Positions 1 through 13,052 of a stretch of DNA of 64,000 nucleotides are shown here, in pieces. The translations under genes and the position numbers were made by a program. This stretch comes from Metaphire vulgaris. Taxonomy: Eukaryota > Annelida > Clitellata > Crassiclitellata > Megascolecidae. The notes beneath the pieces are model-generated. The model worked only from the letters and a program-made list of their open reading frames with translations, searched no databases and was not told the DNA's origin. How positions within the stretch are numbered: position 1 is the stretch's first letter; each line of letters opens with the position of its first letter. The stretch lies in assembly GCA_018105865.1 (NCBI GenBank), contig CM030859.1, forward strand, positions 671,001 to 735,000, in the 5' to 3' direction.

Positions 1-766
1 GTCGATTGAATTCTTTGAATTTCAATATTTATAATATATAAATTATTAGCGATGGTGTTAATTGCAAAGAGAATTCGTATATAATGTATGTCATTGACTG
101 TTACGTCACAAGGTCGTCAACATTTAAATAAGTAAGAAATCATAGCGAACTTTTGATAATCAAAAATTAGAACCAGTCTATATATATATATATATATATA
201 TATCCACAAATTCGTCTCTTTCTCTGTATTCTGTAAACTAAAAAGCTGCTCGGTTGCGGGTTACATCGCGAGTAATTAGTTTAGTGGTTAGGCCTACCTA
301 CCATTTCGCCAAACTTCCATTTCGCTGATCAACAACGGTGTGTAGCTATATTATAACCTAAACTTCCCTATAAAGAGTAGGCCTATGTTCGTGAATTCAA
401 TACGTGAGTTAAGTCATTACACAAATCAATGTCATCCGCTTTGCGAGTTTATTCATCATTACTACTCGGACTAATAAGATCCGTTTATTTTTATTTTGAT
501 ATGAATAAAGACCGAACAGTGTTTGCTGCACGAGGAGCAGTGCAAGACTTAGACTTGATGAAGCCCTAAGCTATACGAAGTTCAGAGGCCCACTTCCGGC
601 ATGAATCACATCAGTTTGCCACAGAAAAACTAAAACTTTAATAATAAATGTAAAATATAGGCCTATTTATGCCTTTTAAATAACTATATGGAAAGTATTT
701 TTAAAAATAACAAGTAATGCGTTTGCAAATCACATCTCAATATTTTTACTATGCAACCCTCTAAAA

Positions 767-2039
767 CAGGAGTTCTCAAACTGTGGTCCGCGGACCCCCG
801 GGGGTCCGCGAAGCACCCGTAGGGGGTCCGCGAAGAGTGTCCGGAAAAAACGATCCGCAAAGAGATTATTACTTAGTTACGGTAATCCGGCTGTGAATCC
901 AGTTTATCTATGATTTTATGAGTCTAAGACTTCTAAGTCAAGGCTAAAATATTTGGTTGAGAGATAATTATTGCTGTTAAGTTTCCATTTGCATGTCCAA
1001 ATAACAGTTGGATAGGCCTAACAATATCTGAACTTCTGAAGCACAGACGAACTTGCGATTCTAGAGAAGAGGATGTTAGTGATGAAAACAGTGACTGTCT
1101 CTGGTAGGCGGAACAGAAGCAATAGCGAGCAAACCAAAGCTACGTAATATGGTCCGGGTTACTTAGCATTCGAATTTACACAATACAAAGGCAATAGCGA
1201 TCAGCCACAGTGTGTCATTTCTTTTAAGTGTGTTATCGAACGAAAGCATGAAACTTGCAAAACTGAAGCGCCATCTTATAACAAAGCATAAGGAACTATA
1301 CGTGACAAACCTATTGAGTTTTTCAAAAGTCGACCAGAAGTGTATGTCAATCAGAAGAAAATAATTATCAGGACAGCGACAACATTGAATGAAAAGGCTA
1401 TCAAAGCGCCTCGTGTTTTAGCAAGGTGGATAGCAAAGATTGGAAAGGCACATACAATTGCAGAGACTTTGATTATGCCTGCATGCAGCGTTGGATAATT
1501 ATATGCAAGATAATGCTGGGAAAAGAAAGCACCAAAAATTTGAAATTTCGTAAGCAGACATTGGGAGCATTTTGGTGCAGCGTTAGGAAGGATATATGCT
1601 TCGAGCTTACAGAGCATTAGGCCTAACTGCGCTGATTCCTTTTGCTACTATCGTAGGCCTACCTATCAATGTGAAGCATCGTTTTCGGCGTTAGTTATCA
1701 TGAAATCAAAGTTCAGGTCGCGTCTTTAGGTGAAGGATGACATTAGAGTTTGTCAGGAATTAAACCAAGAAGAAACTTTCTCTGCCAACAAAACAAGACT
1801 AGGCTACACATCTCTCTAACAGCAACTCAAGCAAGTTAATTAACATCTGTTAGGCCTACTGCCGTAATTTTATGAGTGTACAATTTTGACGAAAAAGGTT
1901 GAATTGGAATTTAGACGTTTATATAGGGGACTAATTTGGGTTAGTTACTGTTAGTTATTATGACCTTGTCAGGGGGTCCGCGAATGTCTTATACCTTTCC
2001 AAGGGGGTCCCTGTACTGAAAAAAAGTTTGAGAACCCTG
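767..2039 (+). mobile_element. hAT transposon, deletion derivative with BED-finger transposase remnants
   Basis: Termini are CAGGAGTTCTCAAACTGTGG and the inverse of CAGGGTTCTCAAACTTTTT. The 8-bp target duplication is perfect: CTCTAAAA at 759-766 and 2040-2047. Inside, broken plus-strand frames read NESMKLAKLKRHLITKHKEL (BED zinc finger), KAHTIAETLIMPA and CEASFSALVIMKSKFRSRL, matching start, middle and end of a Charlie/ZBED-type transposase. The middle of the gene is missing and stops interrupt it, so it is non-autonomous. The same insertion is at 22598-23866. Confidence 0.9.
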
Positions 2040-2851
2040 CTCTAAAAGGCTCTACGACAGAACTTGGAAGAAGTTTGTTTCTTGATTTTCCAACAGCAAA
2101 ATCATTGATTATAATTATCATCAAAGATCCAGTATAATGCTACGCAACTTAGGCCTATCGCTTTCTACTCGCATGATGCTAAGTGCAGACAATGCTAGAA
2201 AATAAAAGTTTTTAGGGTCCTAAAAGATTACAAAACATCAATCAATGATTTTGCTATATACTTTCGCGGCCATTTGTAGGCCTATACTTGAAAAGTGGTT
2301 CAATTTTGAAAATAATGTCATAGAAAAAAGTTCAAAATATTGAGCGTTCATCTCACAATTTATTCCAGCTCTTTCGGACATGTGGAATTACAGTTGTTGG
2401 AGATTACTTATTTTTTATACAAGGAGCATTGCGTCTGAAAACAGAATCTTTCAAAAAGTAAGACAAAGGCTAAAACTGGATCAACATTAGAACGAATGTT
2501 AAACAAATTGCGATGCTCCAAATTTGCATAAACTAGCTAGTTGTAGGCCTATTGCTACGCAAGAGTCATATTTTCATACATTTTCATACCCCTCCCCCCT
2601 GTTCACCCCGTACATAATTCTTGCGGATCCCTCAATGCGAGCGTACAGATTAACTGCTCTACTCCCGCCCTGTTTGAATTTATAGCCATAGTCACTGGGC
2701 GGACGGGGTGCTAAAGTAGTTACAGCTAGGAAGAGCAAGAAATGTTTTAACGAGAGCAAGCGTGTAATCGTGGCCGTATCTACTGTGCGTAATTTCAACC
2801 GGTCTTCTGCCTGAGCAGTTGTTTTAACTGTCACATGGGGCGCCTATAATA

Positions 2852-3154
2852 CAGTGGCGTAACGTGGGGGGCGGGGGGCACTTTGTTGACAGCCCCCCGC
2901 GCCCCGGGCGAGGGGGGGCCCGAAGAGGGGTCTAAGCTAGGGTTAGGTTAGGGATAACCCTAACCCTAACCTTAGAAATGATGTGCTGACGACCTTTTTT
3001 TTGGTCGTCAGATAAAAAAAGGTGATAACGTTTTTTTGCTCGTCAGGATATAAAAAGGAGGTGATAACGTTTTTTGCTCGTCAGCTCGAAACTCTGGTGC
3101 CCCCATGGGTGATAAAGATGCCCCAGGAACCCCAAAAGTCACGCTACGCCACTG
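2852..3154. mobile_element. CAGTGGCGTA-ended hAT-like MITE with telomere-like palindrome
   Basis: Ends CAGTGGCGTAACG and CGCTACGCCACTG are inverted. The 8-bp duplication CTATAATA flanks both sides (2844-2851, 3155-3162). The interior has CTAGGGTTAGGTTAGGG facing AACCCTAACCCTAACC, then a CTGACGACC-T-run-GGTCGTCAG hairpin (2986-3011) and two copies of a 40-bp repeat. Confidence 0.88.
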
Positions 3155-3220
<66 letters not shown>

Positions 3221-3437
3221 ACAATTTTTACTTATGCACAAATTCATATATTATATGAATTTGTACATAAGTAGGCATTCTCTCGAGACCTCCCCCGTAT
3301 CCATATATGCAAAATGTCCAAAATCCAAAAGGCCTTCTCCTAATTCCTAATTTTCCTAATTTTTCATGTTCGCATAACCCAGGTTTCAATCAAGATCCGC
3401 AACCTTTACCGCAATGCATCGCACTCCATACTCTGGG

Positions 3438-3538
<101 letters not shown>

Positions 3539-4025
3539 GGAACACAAGATTCTCCCCATTGACGTTTTCAATGCTTTCTCAAAACATTACATAATATAAA
3601 AAACACAACAAAAGTTCACGCTTTAGTTAAGTTTCTTTCAGTTACACACCAGGTCCTGTTGTCGACACAATAGAACATTCCAACAGAAGTTACATCATAT
3701 TGATTCTTTAAATAGGTTTTTCCTTGTTTTCGAAGTTTGCTCAAAGATAGAGCAGCGGCTGATGACAGAATTTCTATTTCGTTTCATGAGCAGAGTCGCG
3801 AAGAGTTGTTGGAATATTAACCAGACAAGACCGAGAGCGCTAGATGCTCGACTTATCTTTTAGTTTCGGTAGAAAGACAGATAGGTATTTCTAGTGGATT
3901 TTACATTTCTAGATGTTTGATCTTAGCACCATAAAATATACTATCCACAACAGTTGAATATCGGATTTATTTTTGTGATTTTAGTTCACAAAGAATCCAG
4001 CTGTAGGAAAGTTCTTTCCGACGAT

Positions 4026-4384
4026 TCAGACGATGTCAAGGGGAGAGATGAGGAGGCCGACGACGACGACGACTGAAAGCAGAAGCGATGGAGGGGCGAG
4101 ACGGAGACCATTTGCCTTCACAAGTTTATTCACAATCGAATTGTAATCATCTTCACCTACAAAATATACGTTTAATTGCAACTATAACCCAGATGTCCCG
4201 TTGCACTGCAATCAGTTGGAACGTCGGCTTTCTCTGGTTAGTTAATGCTGTTTGACGCCAGCAGCAAAAGTGTACTAACATTATTATTTATAAAAATTAA
4301 TAATAGTCTAAATCATTTCTAGAGAAGTACTATTACATAAATAGCAATGCTAGTTGTATATTAAAAGGACAGCTGTTGTTGGCG

Positions 4385-4459
<75 letters not shown>

Positions 4460-7400
4460 ATTAGACCTGAGTATGATCTGATTTATTATCTCAATAATAG
4501 TTCAGTGGCTAAAGTCCATAAAAGCCAAGAATCGTTCACTTCTGGATAAAAGCATGCCACTTGGCACAGTTATAGGGTACATGGCCCTGAACAATTTCCC
4601 CAAAGGATGCACAAGTTTATGTTATCTCTTACCATGCAATTTGGCACCATAAATTTTCTTGATAATTTGTAAAAAAATCCGCTTGAGCTGCAGTACGTAG
4701 ACACATGACAATCGATACAGTGCCAAATAAACAATACTAAGTAATAATTGTGCTTATAGAGTGTACAGATATGAATATTATCATTTCATTTCACTTTTCC
4801 TTCGAAACTAAAATACGAAAAGGGTAATTCCGGATCAAATCAACACGCTTTTGAATAAAATCGGACGTCACTATCTCAGATTGTGATGAAAACTGGCACA
4901 ATTGTTCATCCCCATGAGTAATGTTGCCAATACCATTTTTAGTAGTTTAAAAATGTCCTTTAAAATGTCCAATTTACACATTAGAGAATACCACAGGCAA
5001 AATTCTGAATGCCAAGCACTTTTGATCTACAAGAGATAGCGGCCTAATTTCTAAAAAAAACTTGATGAAGCAGGTGCTCTTTACTTCTTTGTAAAAAGTG
5101 CTAGCCATTCACACGTCTGCCAATACCATTCTCTGTAGTTTAAAAATGTCTTTTAAAATGTCCAATTTACGCACTAGAGAATACCACAGGCAAAATTCTG
5201 AATGCCAAGCACTTTTGATATACCAGAGATAGAGCCCTAATTTTTGAAAAAACTTGATTAGCAGGCGCTCTTCACTTCTCTTTCAAAAGTGCTAGCCATT
5301 CACACGTCTGCCAATACCATTCTCTGTAGTTTAAAAATGTTCTTAAAAATGTCCAATTTACGCATTATGAACAAAATGAACAATCATACGGCTTATCAAC
5401 TGTACTATAATACTTACTACAGAGGCAGTTGACGATGTCGACTACTTTGCACTCTTTCACTGGCGAACATTTGTCCTTTGGTTCTATTACGAATAACATT
5501 GCATCAGTCTAAGAGTAGTAGGATTCCGTTATCAGATGAACCATTAAACAAAAACAGTTTATTATAGATTGGCGCACAATGAAATCGCATACACGTAGTA
5601 CCCAAACGAACGGATAATTATTGTAACTTGTGAGCAGGGATATTTACACCCCTAATATTTACACCCCTAACACCTCCCTCCTATTTGAGGTCGACACCCG
5701 ACAAATTTGCTAATGCGACAATGGTATGTATACAAAATGCATACTAATTAGCTCAGAACACCCCACCAATGGAGAAGGACACCCCTAACTTTTATTGTCG
5801 GATGACCTTTTTTGCTTGTCAGCCTTTTTCGGGGCAGAGACTTGAAAATTCCGACACCCCTCCCCCAGATTTTTCCGACACCCCGTAAAATCAAAATCCT
5901 AGAAATAACACTGCTTATGAGGGTCTGGACTGGAACAAATAAGTTGTCGTTCTTAGCGCTTCAGGCCGATTACTTGTGTATTTTATCAGCACGCTATATA
6001 AATAAACGGTCCTTATTGTATTTAAATTCGACATGTTATGCTTATTAGGTCAAATGAGTACGATGAACAGCGACAAAGTGTTGTACTGTTCCTTACGGCA
6101 GAGACCGTCTACGCATTCGGTGAAGCCGTCCTTTGTCCAGGTGTTGCAGAGCGAACAATTCTCTCCCTGCTTGTAGGGAGGCATGCCTTTCAAGTTTCCT
6201 CTGCGATGAACAACAAGGAAACACTTTAAGGCGATCAATAGGAGTGAGTGAGATTTAAAATCTCAAAGGAGAAGACAACACGTCCTCGGATTACAGTAGA
6301 GAAAGTCAAATCAAATCCATAGTGTATGTAGATTGTAGAACCAATACAATATTGCGTGAGTCAATGGTCGTTTGACGTTATATCATTGGTGAGATCGATG
6401 TGTGTGTGTGATAGTTCTTGGGTAGAATTTCAATAAATTTGCTTTATGCTCATTAAAGAGTTTGCCAATAAAATTTTATTACGACTAAGTCTACTGTCTA
6501 ATCTTACCCGGCATAGTAGTTGCACGCGGCAAAAAGTTCTTTCCCCTCATCTTGAGCGATGGCGCATCCGACATAGCTGGTTTCTGCCCACACGATCTGC
6601 AAATGTTACGATTCAAACGAATCAAGTAGGTTAGCCAGTGTTTATTCTAGACCTTCTCTGGGGAATCCTCCCCCCAATTTAAAACCCCCCAATTTTTGTT
6701 TTGTTTTTGACAGTTTGACAAGTAGTATGACCTCCCCTTTAAATGTCTGTTCCCCCCAAAATGTTAAACTCCCCCAATGTCTAGGTGGCTAGAATGAACA
6801 CTGCGGCTAACTCATGGCATCAGTTTAAAGTTTATGTTCGAATAACAAAATCTCTTAATTGGTAGATCCCATCCCTTTTTGAATTTGAAGAATGGATTCT
6901 GCTTTCCTATTTTAACTCATATTCTCATAATATCTAATCTACTATTAAACTTAATTCTAAAAGGAAAGCAAAGCATTTGATGAATTCCTGTCAGTCGGTC
7001 GAATCAACACATTGCAAAATTAATGGCAAATCTCAGTGGCGTAACGTGGGGGGGCGGGGTGGCACTTTGTTGACTGCCCCCCGGGCCCCGGGCGGGGGGT
7101 GCCCCCAAAGAGGGGTCTAAGCTAGGGTTAGGTTAGGGTTAACCCTAGGTTAGGGTTAGGGTTAGGCTTAACTAACAACCCTAACCATAGAAGCGAACGT
7201 GCTGGCGACCTTTTTTTTTTTTTTTTTGCTCGTCAGCCCGAAACTTAGAAACTTTGGGGCCCCCATGACAAAGATGCCCCCCGGGCCCCCAAAAGTCACG
7301 CTACGCCACTGGCAAATCTGCAGTGTCAGCAGTTTGATAAATCTACAGAATGTTCAACGCTGCTCAGACCCAGACAAACATAAGAATAGATATACATGAG

Positions 7401-10400
7401 AACCTGAGTCTATATTAGGAAATTTTGCAATGACGATGATATTGACGATGACTATGACGACGATGATGATGGTGATCATGGTGGCGATGTGAATGATGAT
7501 GATGATGATGACGACGACGATGATGATGGTAACGACGGTCCATTTGATTTTCGACACCGGATGCTAAGCTGAGATGATCACAAATGAAGAACTATACATG
7601 AGAATACAGCAGCCAAAAGAGACCATGCTGCAACGAGTAAAACAAAGGAAGCTCTATCTTTTGGACACATGTGCAGAATGAAAGAGGACAGAAAGATCAA
7701 GGCTCTAATGTTTGGAATAATGGATGGTACCAATATAAAAGGAAGAGCTCACAAGGAATCATAGGAATGGTGTGATGATATTGAAGAATGGTATGGAAGC
7801 AGTTTACAGGATCTGAGTCACAGAGCAACGAACAGGAAAGAATGGCAGACAACTGTGAAGATGGCATTATACACCAACGGGCGTTGAACCCGACGGTTAA
7901 CGGCGATAATGATGAGCTGAGATTAATCGCGTGGTTTCCCTTTATCTTCCTCATAGACAATTCGACTCAAACGGCTCTTAGAACTTCTAGGGTAGCGCAA
8001 TAAAACCTGTATACCAGTATACTCTTTCATTTCGCCAAGAAGAGCTGGGACTTAGCGAGGTGGCGCCAGTCGGCCTCCTCGTCGACAGGTAGGTCTGAAC
8101 AACTTGTTCAAGGTCGCTTCGCAGTGAACAGGGTCAGATTCGAGCAGTTACTCTCTGATTTTTAGTTTTAAAAATGCTGCCACATCTCTACCGCTCCACT
8201 TGTTAATGGTACACAGAAATGTATTGGAAAAAGAAAGATGTAGGCAGGTTCACTATATTCAAATTCTTCTGCCGAACACAGCTTATCCACATGCAATGTC
8301 TTTTTCATAGAATTGTATTTTGATTGCTAACGATCACACCAGACTAATTGGCCGATGAAGGTTGATTGATACACTGACTGATTGACTAACCTGAGTGAAG
8401 TGGTTGCAACCATCTTTGTTAGCACAGGCATTGTTCTGGAGTGTGTAGAGACTCGTATCTGCGTACCATTCTCGAACAATTCTAGTCGGACCTGAGTGTT
8501 TGGGAATATTCAAGAGAAATATTTTGTTTTAAAAACGTTCTTCAACACGACAAATGAAAGCGAAATTAAGCTCAAAATTCAAGTAATCTAAAGTCAGTCT
8601 CGAAATTAAAAGTTACTCTGCCTCGTTTAATGTTTGATTTGGAAATTCAGCAAAAGTGATATTTTAGCTCTGTAGTTAGTGATCTTGTTGTTGTCGTTGT
8701 CGTTGTTGTTGTTGTTGTCGTTGTTGTTGTTGGTGGTGGTGGTGTACATAATAAGTACAGTGATTGCTGAGTCTATTAAGTGTCTTCAATTTTATAATCA
8801 CTGGAAAAGTTACAACATAATCATCAGAGTTCTATAGTGAATAGAACAGTGGTTCCCAACCCGTGGTCTGCAGACCAAAAGTGGTCCGCAAGAGGGAGTC
8901 TAGTGGTCTACCGCAAATTCTGAAAAGACGTTTTTTTGCTGGTCGGGGCACTGGCGAGGGACGAATATCACACGCGATGATCTTTGTTTTGCTTGTAGTG
9001 ATTTTTCTCAAAGGTGGTCCGCTAGAAACTTCTGATGTCCAAAAGTAGTCGGCGAGGCAAAGGGGTCTGAGAACCACTTGAATAGACATAGGCGGATTTA
9101 GAGTTTAATATTTGGGTAGGCTAGCATTGGGGTCTGGGAGTGTTGCCATCAGCACGCGTGCCATCCGGCACGCGACAGACCTGGTGTTGATGGAAAAACA
9201 ATTTGTTTTGTTTTGGTGGGATTAGTAGCCTACCCTAGCCTTTAATAAAATCCGCCTATGGGAATAGAACGTCGTGCGACACGTCCTGTTCTGTGCAGCG
9301 GACAACTTACTATCGGCGGCGACCGCAACATTCTGTCCGACATACGGAGACTTTTGTACGTTCAGCATGTCCATGTAGTCCTTGAGAAAATGTACTCCTG
9401 AATGGCCGTGATGCAAATACTGTTCGTTCGTTTCATGCCCGGTCCAAGCGAGAGCGTCCGCCTCTAATGCTGCGTTCCAATACTAAATAGCAAGAACGCA
9501 GTCTTACCAAATGACCACTAGGCAACAACATATACAGAACAATTCATGCAAAATATCTACATTGTACGTCAAGCTAAACATTCGCTTTCCAACGGTAACG
9601 GCAGGATAACGTCATTCTAATTCACCACTAAACTCGATTTTCTCCTTGCTTTCTGTTGCTTGGACCGGCCGAAAAGGAATTCCGAAAACGGTGGGCAGTG
9701 TTAACCCCCCCCCACCAACCAATACGACACTGTTTAGGCGTTATGAAATCATCGCTCCAGAATTGATTTGCGTGCTCTTTCTACTTACAAGACTTGCGCA
9801 CTCTATTGATCTTCAACGTTTTACTGTGTTACATTTGTTATGTAATATAACAGATGTTTGGTGTAGCGCCTCTTCTGAAGAATACTCAGAAACGCTCCAT
9901 TTGTGATTAGGCCTACTGCATATTATTACAAGTTGAATTTTAAGTCGTTTCAACAGAGGGCCATATGTAATGTAATGTAATGTAATATAACAGATTGATT
10001 GTGCAAGGCCTCTTCTGAAAAATAACCAGAAACGATTCAACTACGATTACTGCAAACTACTTAAGATAAAGTTGAATTTGAGTCGTTTCAAAAGAATCAT
10101 CAGTTGCCAAGTTACGTACTGTACACGGTGGTCAAGAGCAGTTCAGAGGTTAGGGCCAAATCGGCGGCGTTTCGATTCACAAAATAAATAGGCTCGTGAT
10201 CGAGCACGCTGAGAGAAGACCTTGAGTCGTGGACCGAAGACATGATGATCGACCAGTCATAGAGCTAAGAAGATGGAGTAGCTCTGATAGATATGATGGA
10301 ATAGTACCAATAAGAGAAAGTTGGACAACTCTCAAGACGCAAAAATTTACTCGGGCAGTCATTTGTTTCTGTGAGTGTTACTTCAACGGCCTCTACCAGT

Positions 10401-10880
10401 CAGTGGCATAGCGTGCACCCGTGCCGCCTATGGCTCCTGGCAAAAATGCCGCCCCAATTTCACTCTTATTACAGCTGTCAAACGAAAAAAGGTCGTCGCC
10501 GCTAAATTTGCCGCCCCTTCTAAATTTTGCCTCCCCTTCGACAAAACTCCTCGACGACAACTCGACAAGCAAAAAAGGTCGCTTCCAAAATTTGCCGCCC
10601 CCATAAATAAACAGTAGCCATTGGGACGCTACGCCTCTGCTACCAGTCTCTTCATGTTTGCAGCTGGCGGCTGCTTTGTTCCTTGAAATTCCATCGTAAG
10701 ATCGTGTCGGAAGCTGTTGTGTGCGATCAGAAATCGTTTTCTTTCACCGTTCGTCAGAGGTCTCCGTCTGGTTTCTGATGTCGCCACGTGCACACCGCCG
10801 AGTAGAAGGATGACGACTGTAGAAAAAGTAATCGAAACAGAGAGAAAGTGATCGGATCAAAAAAGCAGCAAACTGAAAAG

Positions 10881-10913
<33 letters not shown>

Positions 10914-11537
10914 CTGTCCTCAGACAAGTTCAGGACTCCGTTGTCTCAATTCCTCTCTATGCAATGTCTCTTCTTTGTTTGCTGCAAACGTTTTGCGGTG
11001 CTATGCAGTACGCACCTGTTTTCATCATCCAGTCCAATAGCATCTTTATGGTATTCCTTTTGTCCTTCTTCCTATTATACTTCCCTCCATTACTGTTCTA
11101 AGTAATGTTTCTCCTCTTAGCAAATATCCAATATAAGTTCCTCTGTCTTCTTTTGATTGTGTTAGTCAGCGATCTTTGTTTTCCCACCATCTGTAATACC
11201 TCTTCGTTTGACTTCATGTCTGTTCGTTGGCTATTTTTCATCCTCCCCTATTACCTCGTTTAGAAGGCTTCCAGCTTTCATACATCTTTTAACTGAGGAG
11301 TCCTGGTTTTCAAGGCATATAGAGCTAACTCCATACTATCGTGTTTATGAGTCGGAACTTAAATCACTTAAACTTTGACGATAACGCTGAAACCCGTACA
11401 ATGAGATCTATTTTTTATTAACTTACAAAATTCAAACCTAGGATGCATTTAAACTGTTTCAACAATTTACTCTTAGCTATCATGGACTCCTTACCGCTCA
11501 GTCCCAGGTATCTCTTGATGTTCTTCTGCTTCTCCAT
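4026..11537 (-). CDS. CAP-superfamily (SCP/TAPS) protein, array gene A
   Basis: Eight exons on the minus strand, all with GT-AG borders and matching phases: 11537-11495, 10816-10644, 9482-9311, 8491-8391, 6596-6508, 6200-6097, 5483-5418, 4156-4026. The product is 292 residues. Residues 1-28 look like a signal sequence (hydrophobic VVILLLGG). The CAP domain starts at IAHNSFR (45-51), followed by [13 protein letters not shown] (73-85), HHGHSG (96-101), VGQN (120-123) and the CAP signature CNHFTQIVWAETSYVGC (158-174). CNYYAGGNLKG closes the domain. A cysteine-rich hinge follows (ENCSLC, CSPVKEC, NCLC), then a stalk and a terminal hydrophobic run (272-292) with no cytoplasmic tail, like a GPI signal. 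The usual Glu of the CAP pocket is Asp141. CAP proteins are secreted or tethered extracellular proteins of varied function; the role here is unknown. Exon 1 is the least certain part. Confidence 0.85.
4388..4458. repeat. (GA)n microsatellite
   Basis: About 35 uninterrupted GA dinucleotides in intron 7 of CAP gene A. Confidence 0.98.
4926..5365. repeat. Tandem repeat, about 190-bp unit, 2.3 copies
   Basis: GCCAATACCATT and AGTTTAAAAATGTC with the following block recur at 4927, 5119 and 5310. It lies in intron 7 of CAP gene A and has no counterpart in units 2 and 3. Confidence 0.8.
6636..6803. mobile_element. CAGTGTTTA-ended MITE
   Basis: Inverted ends CAGTGTTTATTCTAG and CTAGAATGAACACTG with C-rich interior. 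Same family as 20763, 34367, 38081 and 52111. Lies between exons 4 and 5 of gene A, 39 bases upstream of the exon 5 acceptor. Confidence 0.7.
7034..7311. mobile_element. CAGTGGCGTA-ended hAT-like MITE
   Basis: Same ends as the element at 2852. Target duplication GCAAATCT is perfect (7026-7033, 7312-7319). It holds inverted telomere-like repeats (about 7117-7190) and the hairpin motif CTGGCGACC, a T run, GCTCGTCAG (7202-7237). It lies in intron 4 of CAP gene A. Confidence 0.88.
7567..7890 (+). pseudogene. LINE C-terminal fragment
   Basis: Plus-strand frame pieces read MRIQQPKETMLQRVKQRK, LFGHMCRMKEDRK, EWCDDIEEWYG and RKEWQTTVKMAL, with a stop between. This is the tail of a non-LTR retrotransposon ORF2 (GHxxRM, WxDDIxxW). 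It lies in intron 4 of CAP gene A. A (GAT)n microsatellite precedes it. Confidence 0.75.
8847..9079. mobile_element. hAT MITE (CAGTGGTTCCCAACC)
   Basis: Ends CAGTGGTTCCCAACCCGTGG and GGTCTGAGAACCACTT, typical hAT termini. Flanks GAATAGAA and GAATAGAC give a 7/8 target duplication. It sits in intron 3 of CAP gene A; units 2 and 3 lack it. Confidence 0.8.
9087..9261. mobile_element. MITE with CATAGGCGGATTT ends
   Basis: Inverted termini CATAGGCGGATTTAGAG and ATAAAATCCGCCTATG, with TTGGGTAGGCTAG and its inverse next inward. Fragments of the same family are at 12362-12438 and 57069-57150. It abuts the hAT MITE at 8847. Confidence 0.7.
10401..10639. mobile_element. CAGTGGCGTA-type MITE next to a CAP splice donor
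   Basis: Ends CAGTGGCATAGCG and CGCTACGCCTCTG, with perfect duplication CTACCAGT at 10393-10400 and 10640-10647. The right duplication overlaps the exon 2 donor of gene A, so insertion occurred within a few bases of the splice site and rebuilt it through the duplication. Units 2 and 3 lack the element here. Confidence 0.88.
11005..11300 (-). pseudogene. LINE C-terminal fragment, unit 1 copy
   Basis: Homologous to 31455-31720 and in the same intron position of gene A; frame decayed. Confidence 0.65.
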
Positions 11538-11849
11538 CTCCGCTTGCTAGATCCTTCTAGAAAACGAATTTCACTTCGAAAAGATGAATTCTGAGTTTTG
11601 ACTGACTTACAGTTTGAAGGCCTTTTGATGTCGATTGAATTCTTTGATTTACAGGATATATAAATGAATAATCAGGCCTAAGTTGTTCACAGAAATTTCT
11701 ACGTTTTCACAACAGATGATGTTAACTGTAAAAAGAATTCTAATAGAATATGTGTCATTGTCTGTTACGTCATGTGGTTGTCAATATCAACATTTAAATG
11801 AGCAAGAGCTCGTGGCGAAATTTTGAGAAATAAAACTTAGAACCAGTCT

Positions 11850-11904
<55 letters not shown>

Positions 11905-12463
11905 AACAAATACTCTACTTTCCCTGTATTCTGTAAACTACAGTAGAAATATGCTCAGTTGCGGTTTACATCCACGAGTATTTAGTCCATCCAATCAAAC
12001 TCCAGTCTTTTAAGTGCTATTTGGAGAGAAGACTGATTAGAAATGTTCACATGGAATCGAAACACTATCCAAAACTTTTGGACCTTCGCGGGAGAGAGAG
12101 AGTGGAACTGCTAAAATCCAAACTTTCCATCTCGCTGAGGGCAATCTCAGCAAATGATAAACACTTCCCTCTGGTTTTGCCAATTCGAACATTTCACATT
12201 TCTTTGTCAGATCTCTACGAGGAGCTGTGAAGCTTCTGAAAATATAATGTCGACATTTCACTTGTGTCCAGTCGGTACCTGTTCGATATGTTTCCTGCAT
12301 GTTTCTTAACGCTGAGTGAATTTTGAAAATTGTATCGTTAATGAGACAACCGATGTGTTTTTGGATGGATGGCACGTGTGCTGGATGGCACCTACAGACC
12401 TTCATACTAGCCTACCCAAATATTAAACTCTAAATCTACTGGGATTCTCTCCTCTCTCTCTCA

Positions 12464-12499
<36 letters not shown>

Positions 12500-12843
12500 A
12501 TTAAAAGATGAACATAGGATTCCCCCGACTGACATTTTTCACTGTTTTCTCAAGACATTAATTTATATAATAGAAAAAACACAACAAAAGTTCACGCTTT
12601 AGTTACGTTGCTTTCTGTTACACACCAGGTCCTGTTGTCGACACAATAGAACATTCCAACAGAAGTTACATCATACAGTATTGATTCTTTAAATAGGTTT
12701 TCTGTTGTTTTCGAAGTTAGTTCAAAGATAGATCAGCGGCTGATGACAGAATTTCTATTTCGTTTCATGGGCAGAGTCTCGAAAAGTTGTTGGAATATTA
12801 ATCATAAAAGACATCGCGATAGATGCTCGATACACTGTGTATA

Positions 12844-12899
<56 letters not shown>

Positions 12900-13052
12900 T
12901 TACTGGATTCAGAAGACAGAGAGGTAGTTATCTTAAATGAATTTTGCATGTCTAGATGTTTGATCTTAGTTTAATTAAAAAATTATCTTGGATAGTTGAA
13001 TATGGAGTTATTTTGGCAATTTTTTGACTGAAGAAGTTCTCTCCATGACGAT

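Noticed and set aside
2574..2834. 86-codon minus frame repeated at 24410-24658
   Set aside because: It is duplicated only because the segment is. The second copy is frameshifted at its end, which argues against constraint.
2937..2976. True chromosome end or fusion point from TTAGGG repeats
   Set aside because: The block is short, inverted and confined within elements with target duplications at four separate places.
12037..12405. 122-codon minus-strand open frame in unit 2
   Set aside because: No recognisable domain, no splice context, and it overlaps decayed MITE ends (12362-12438). It could be chance.
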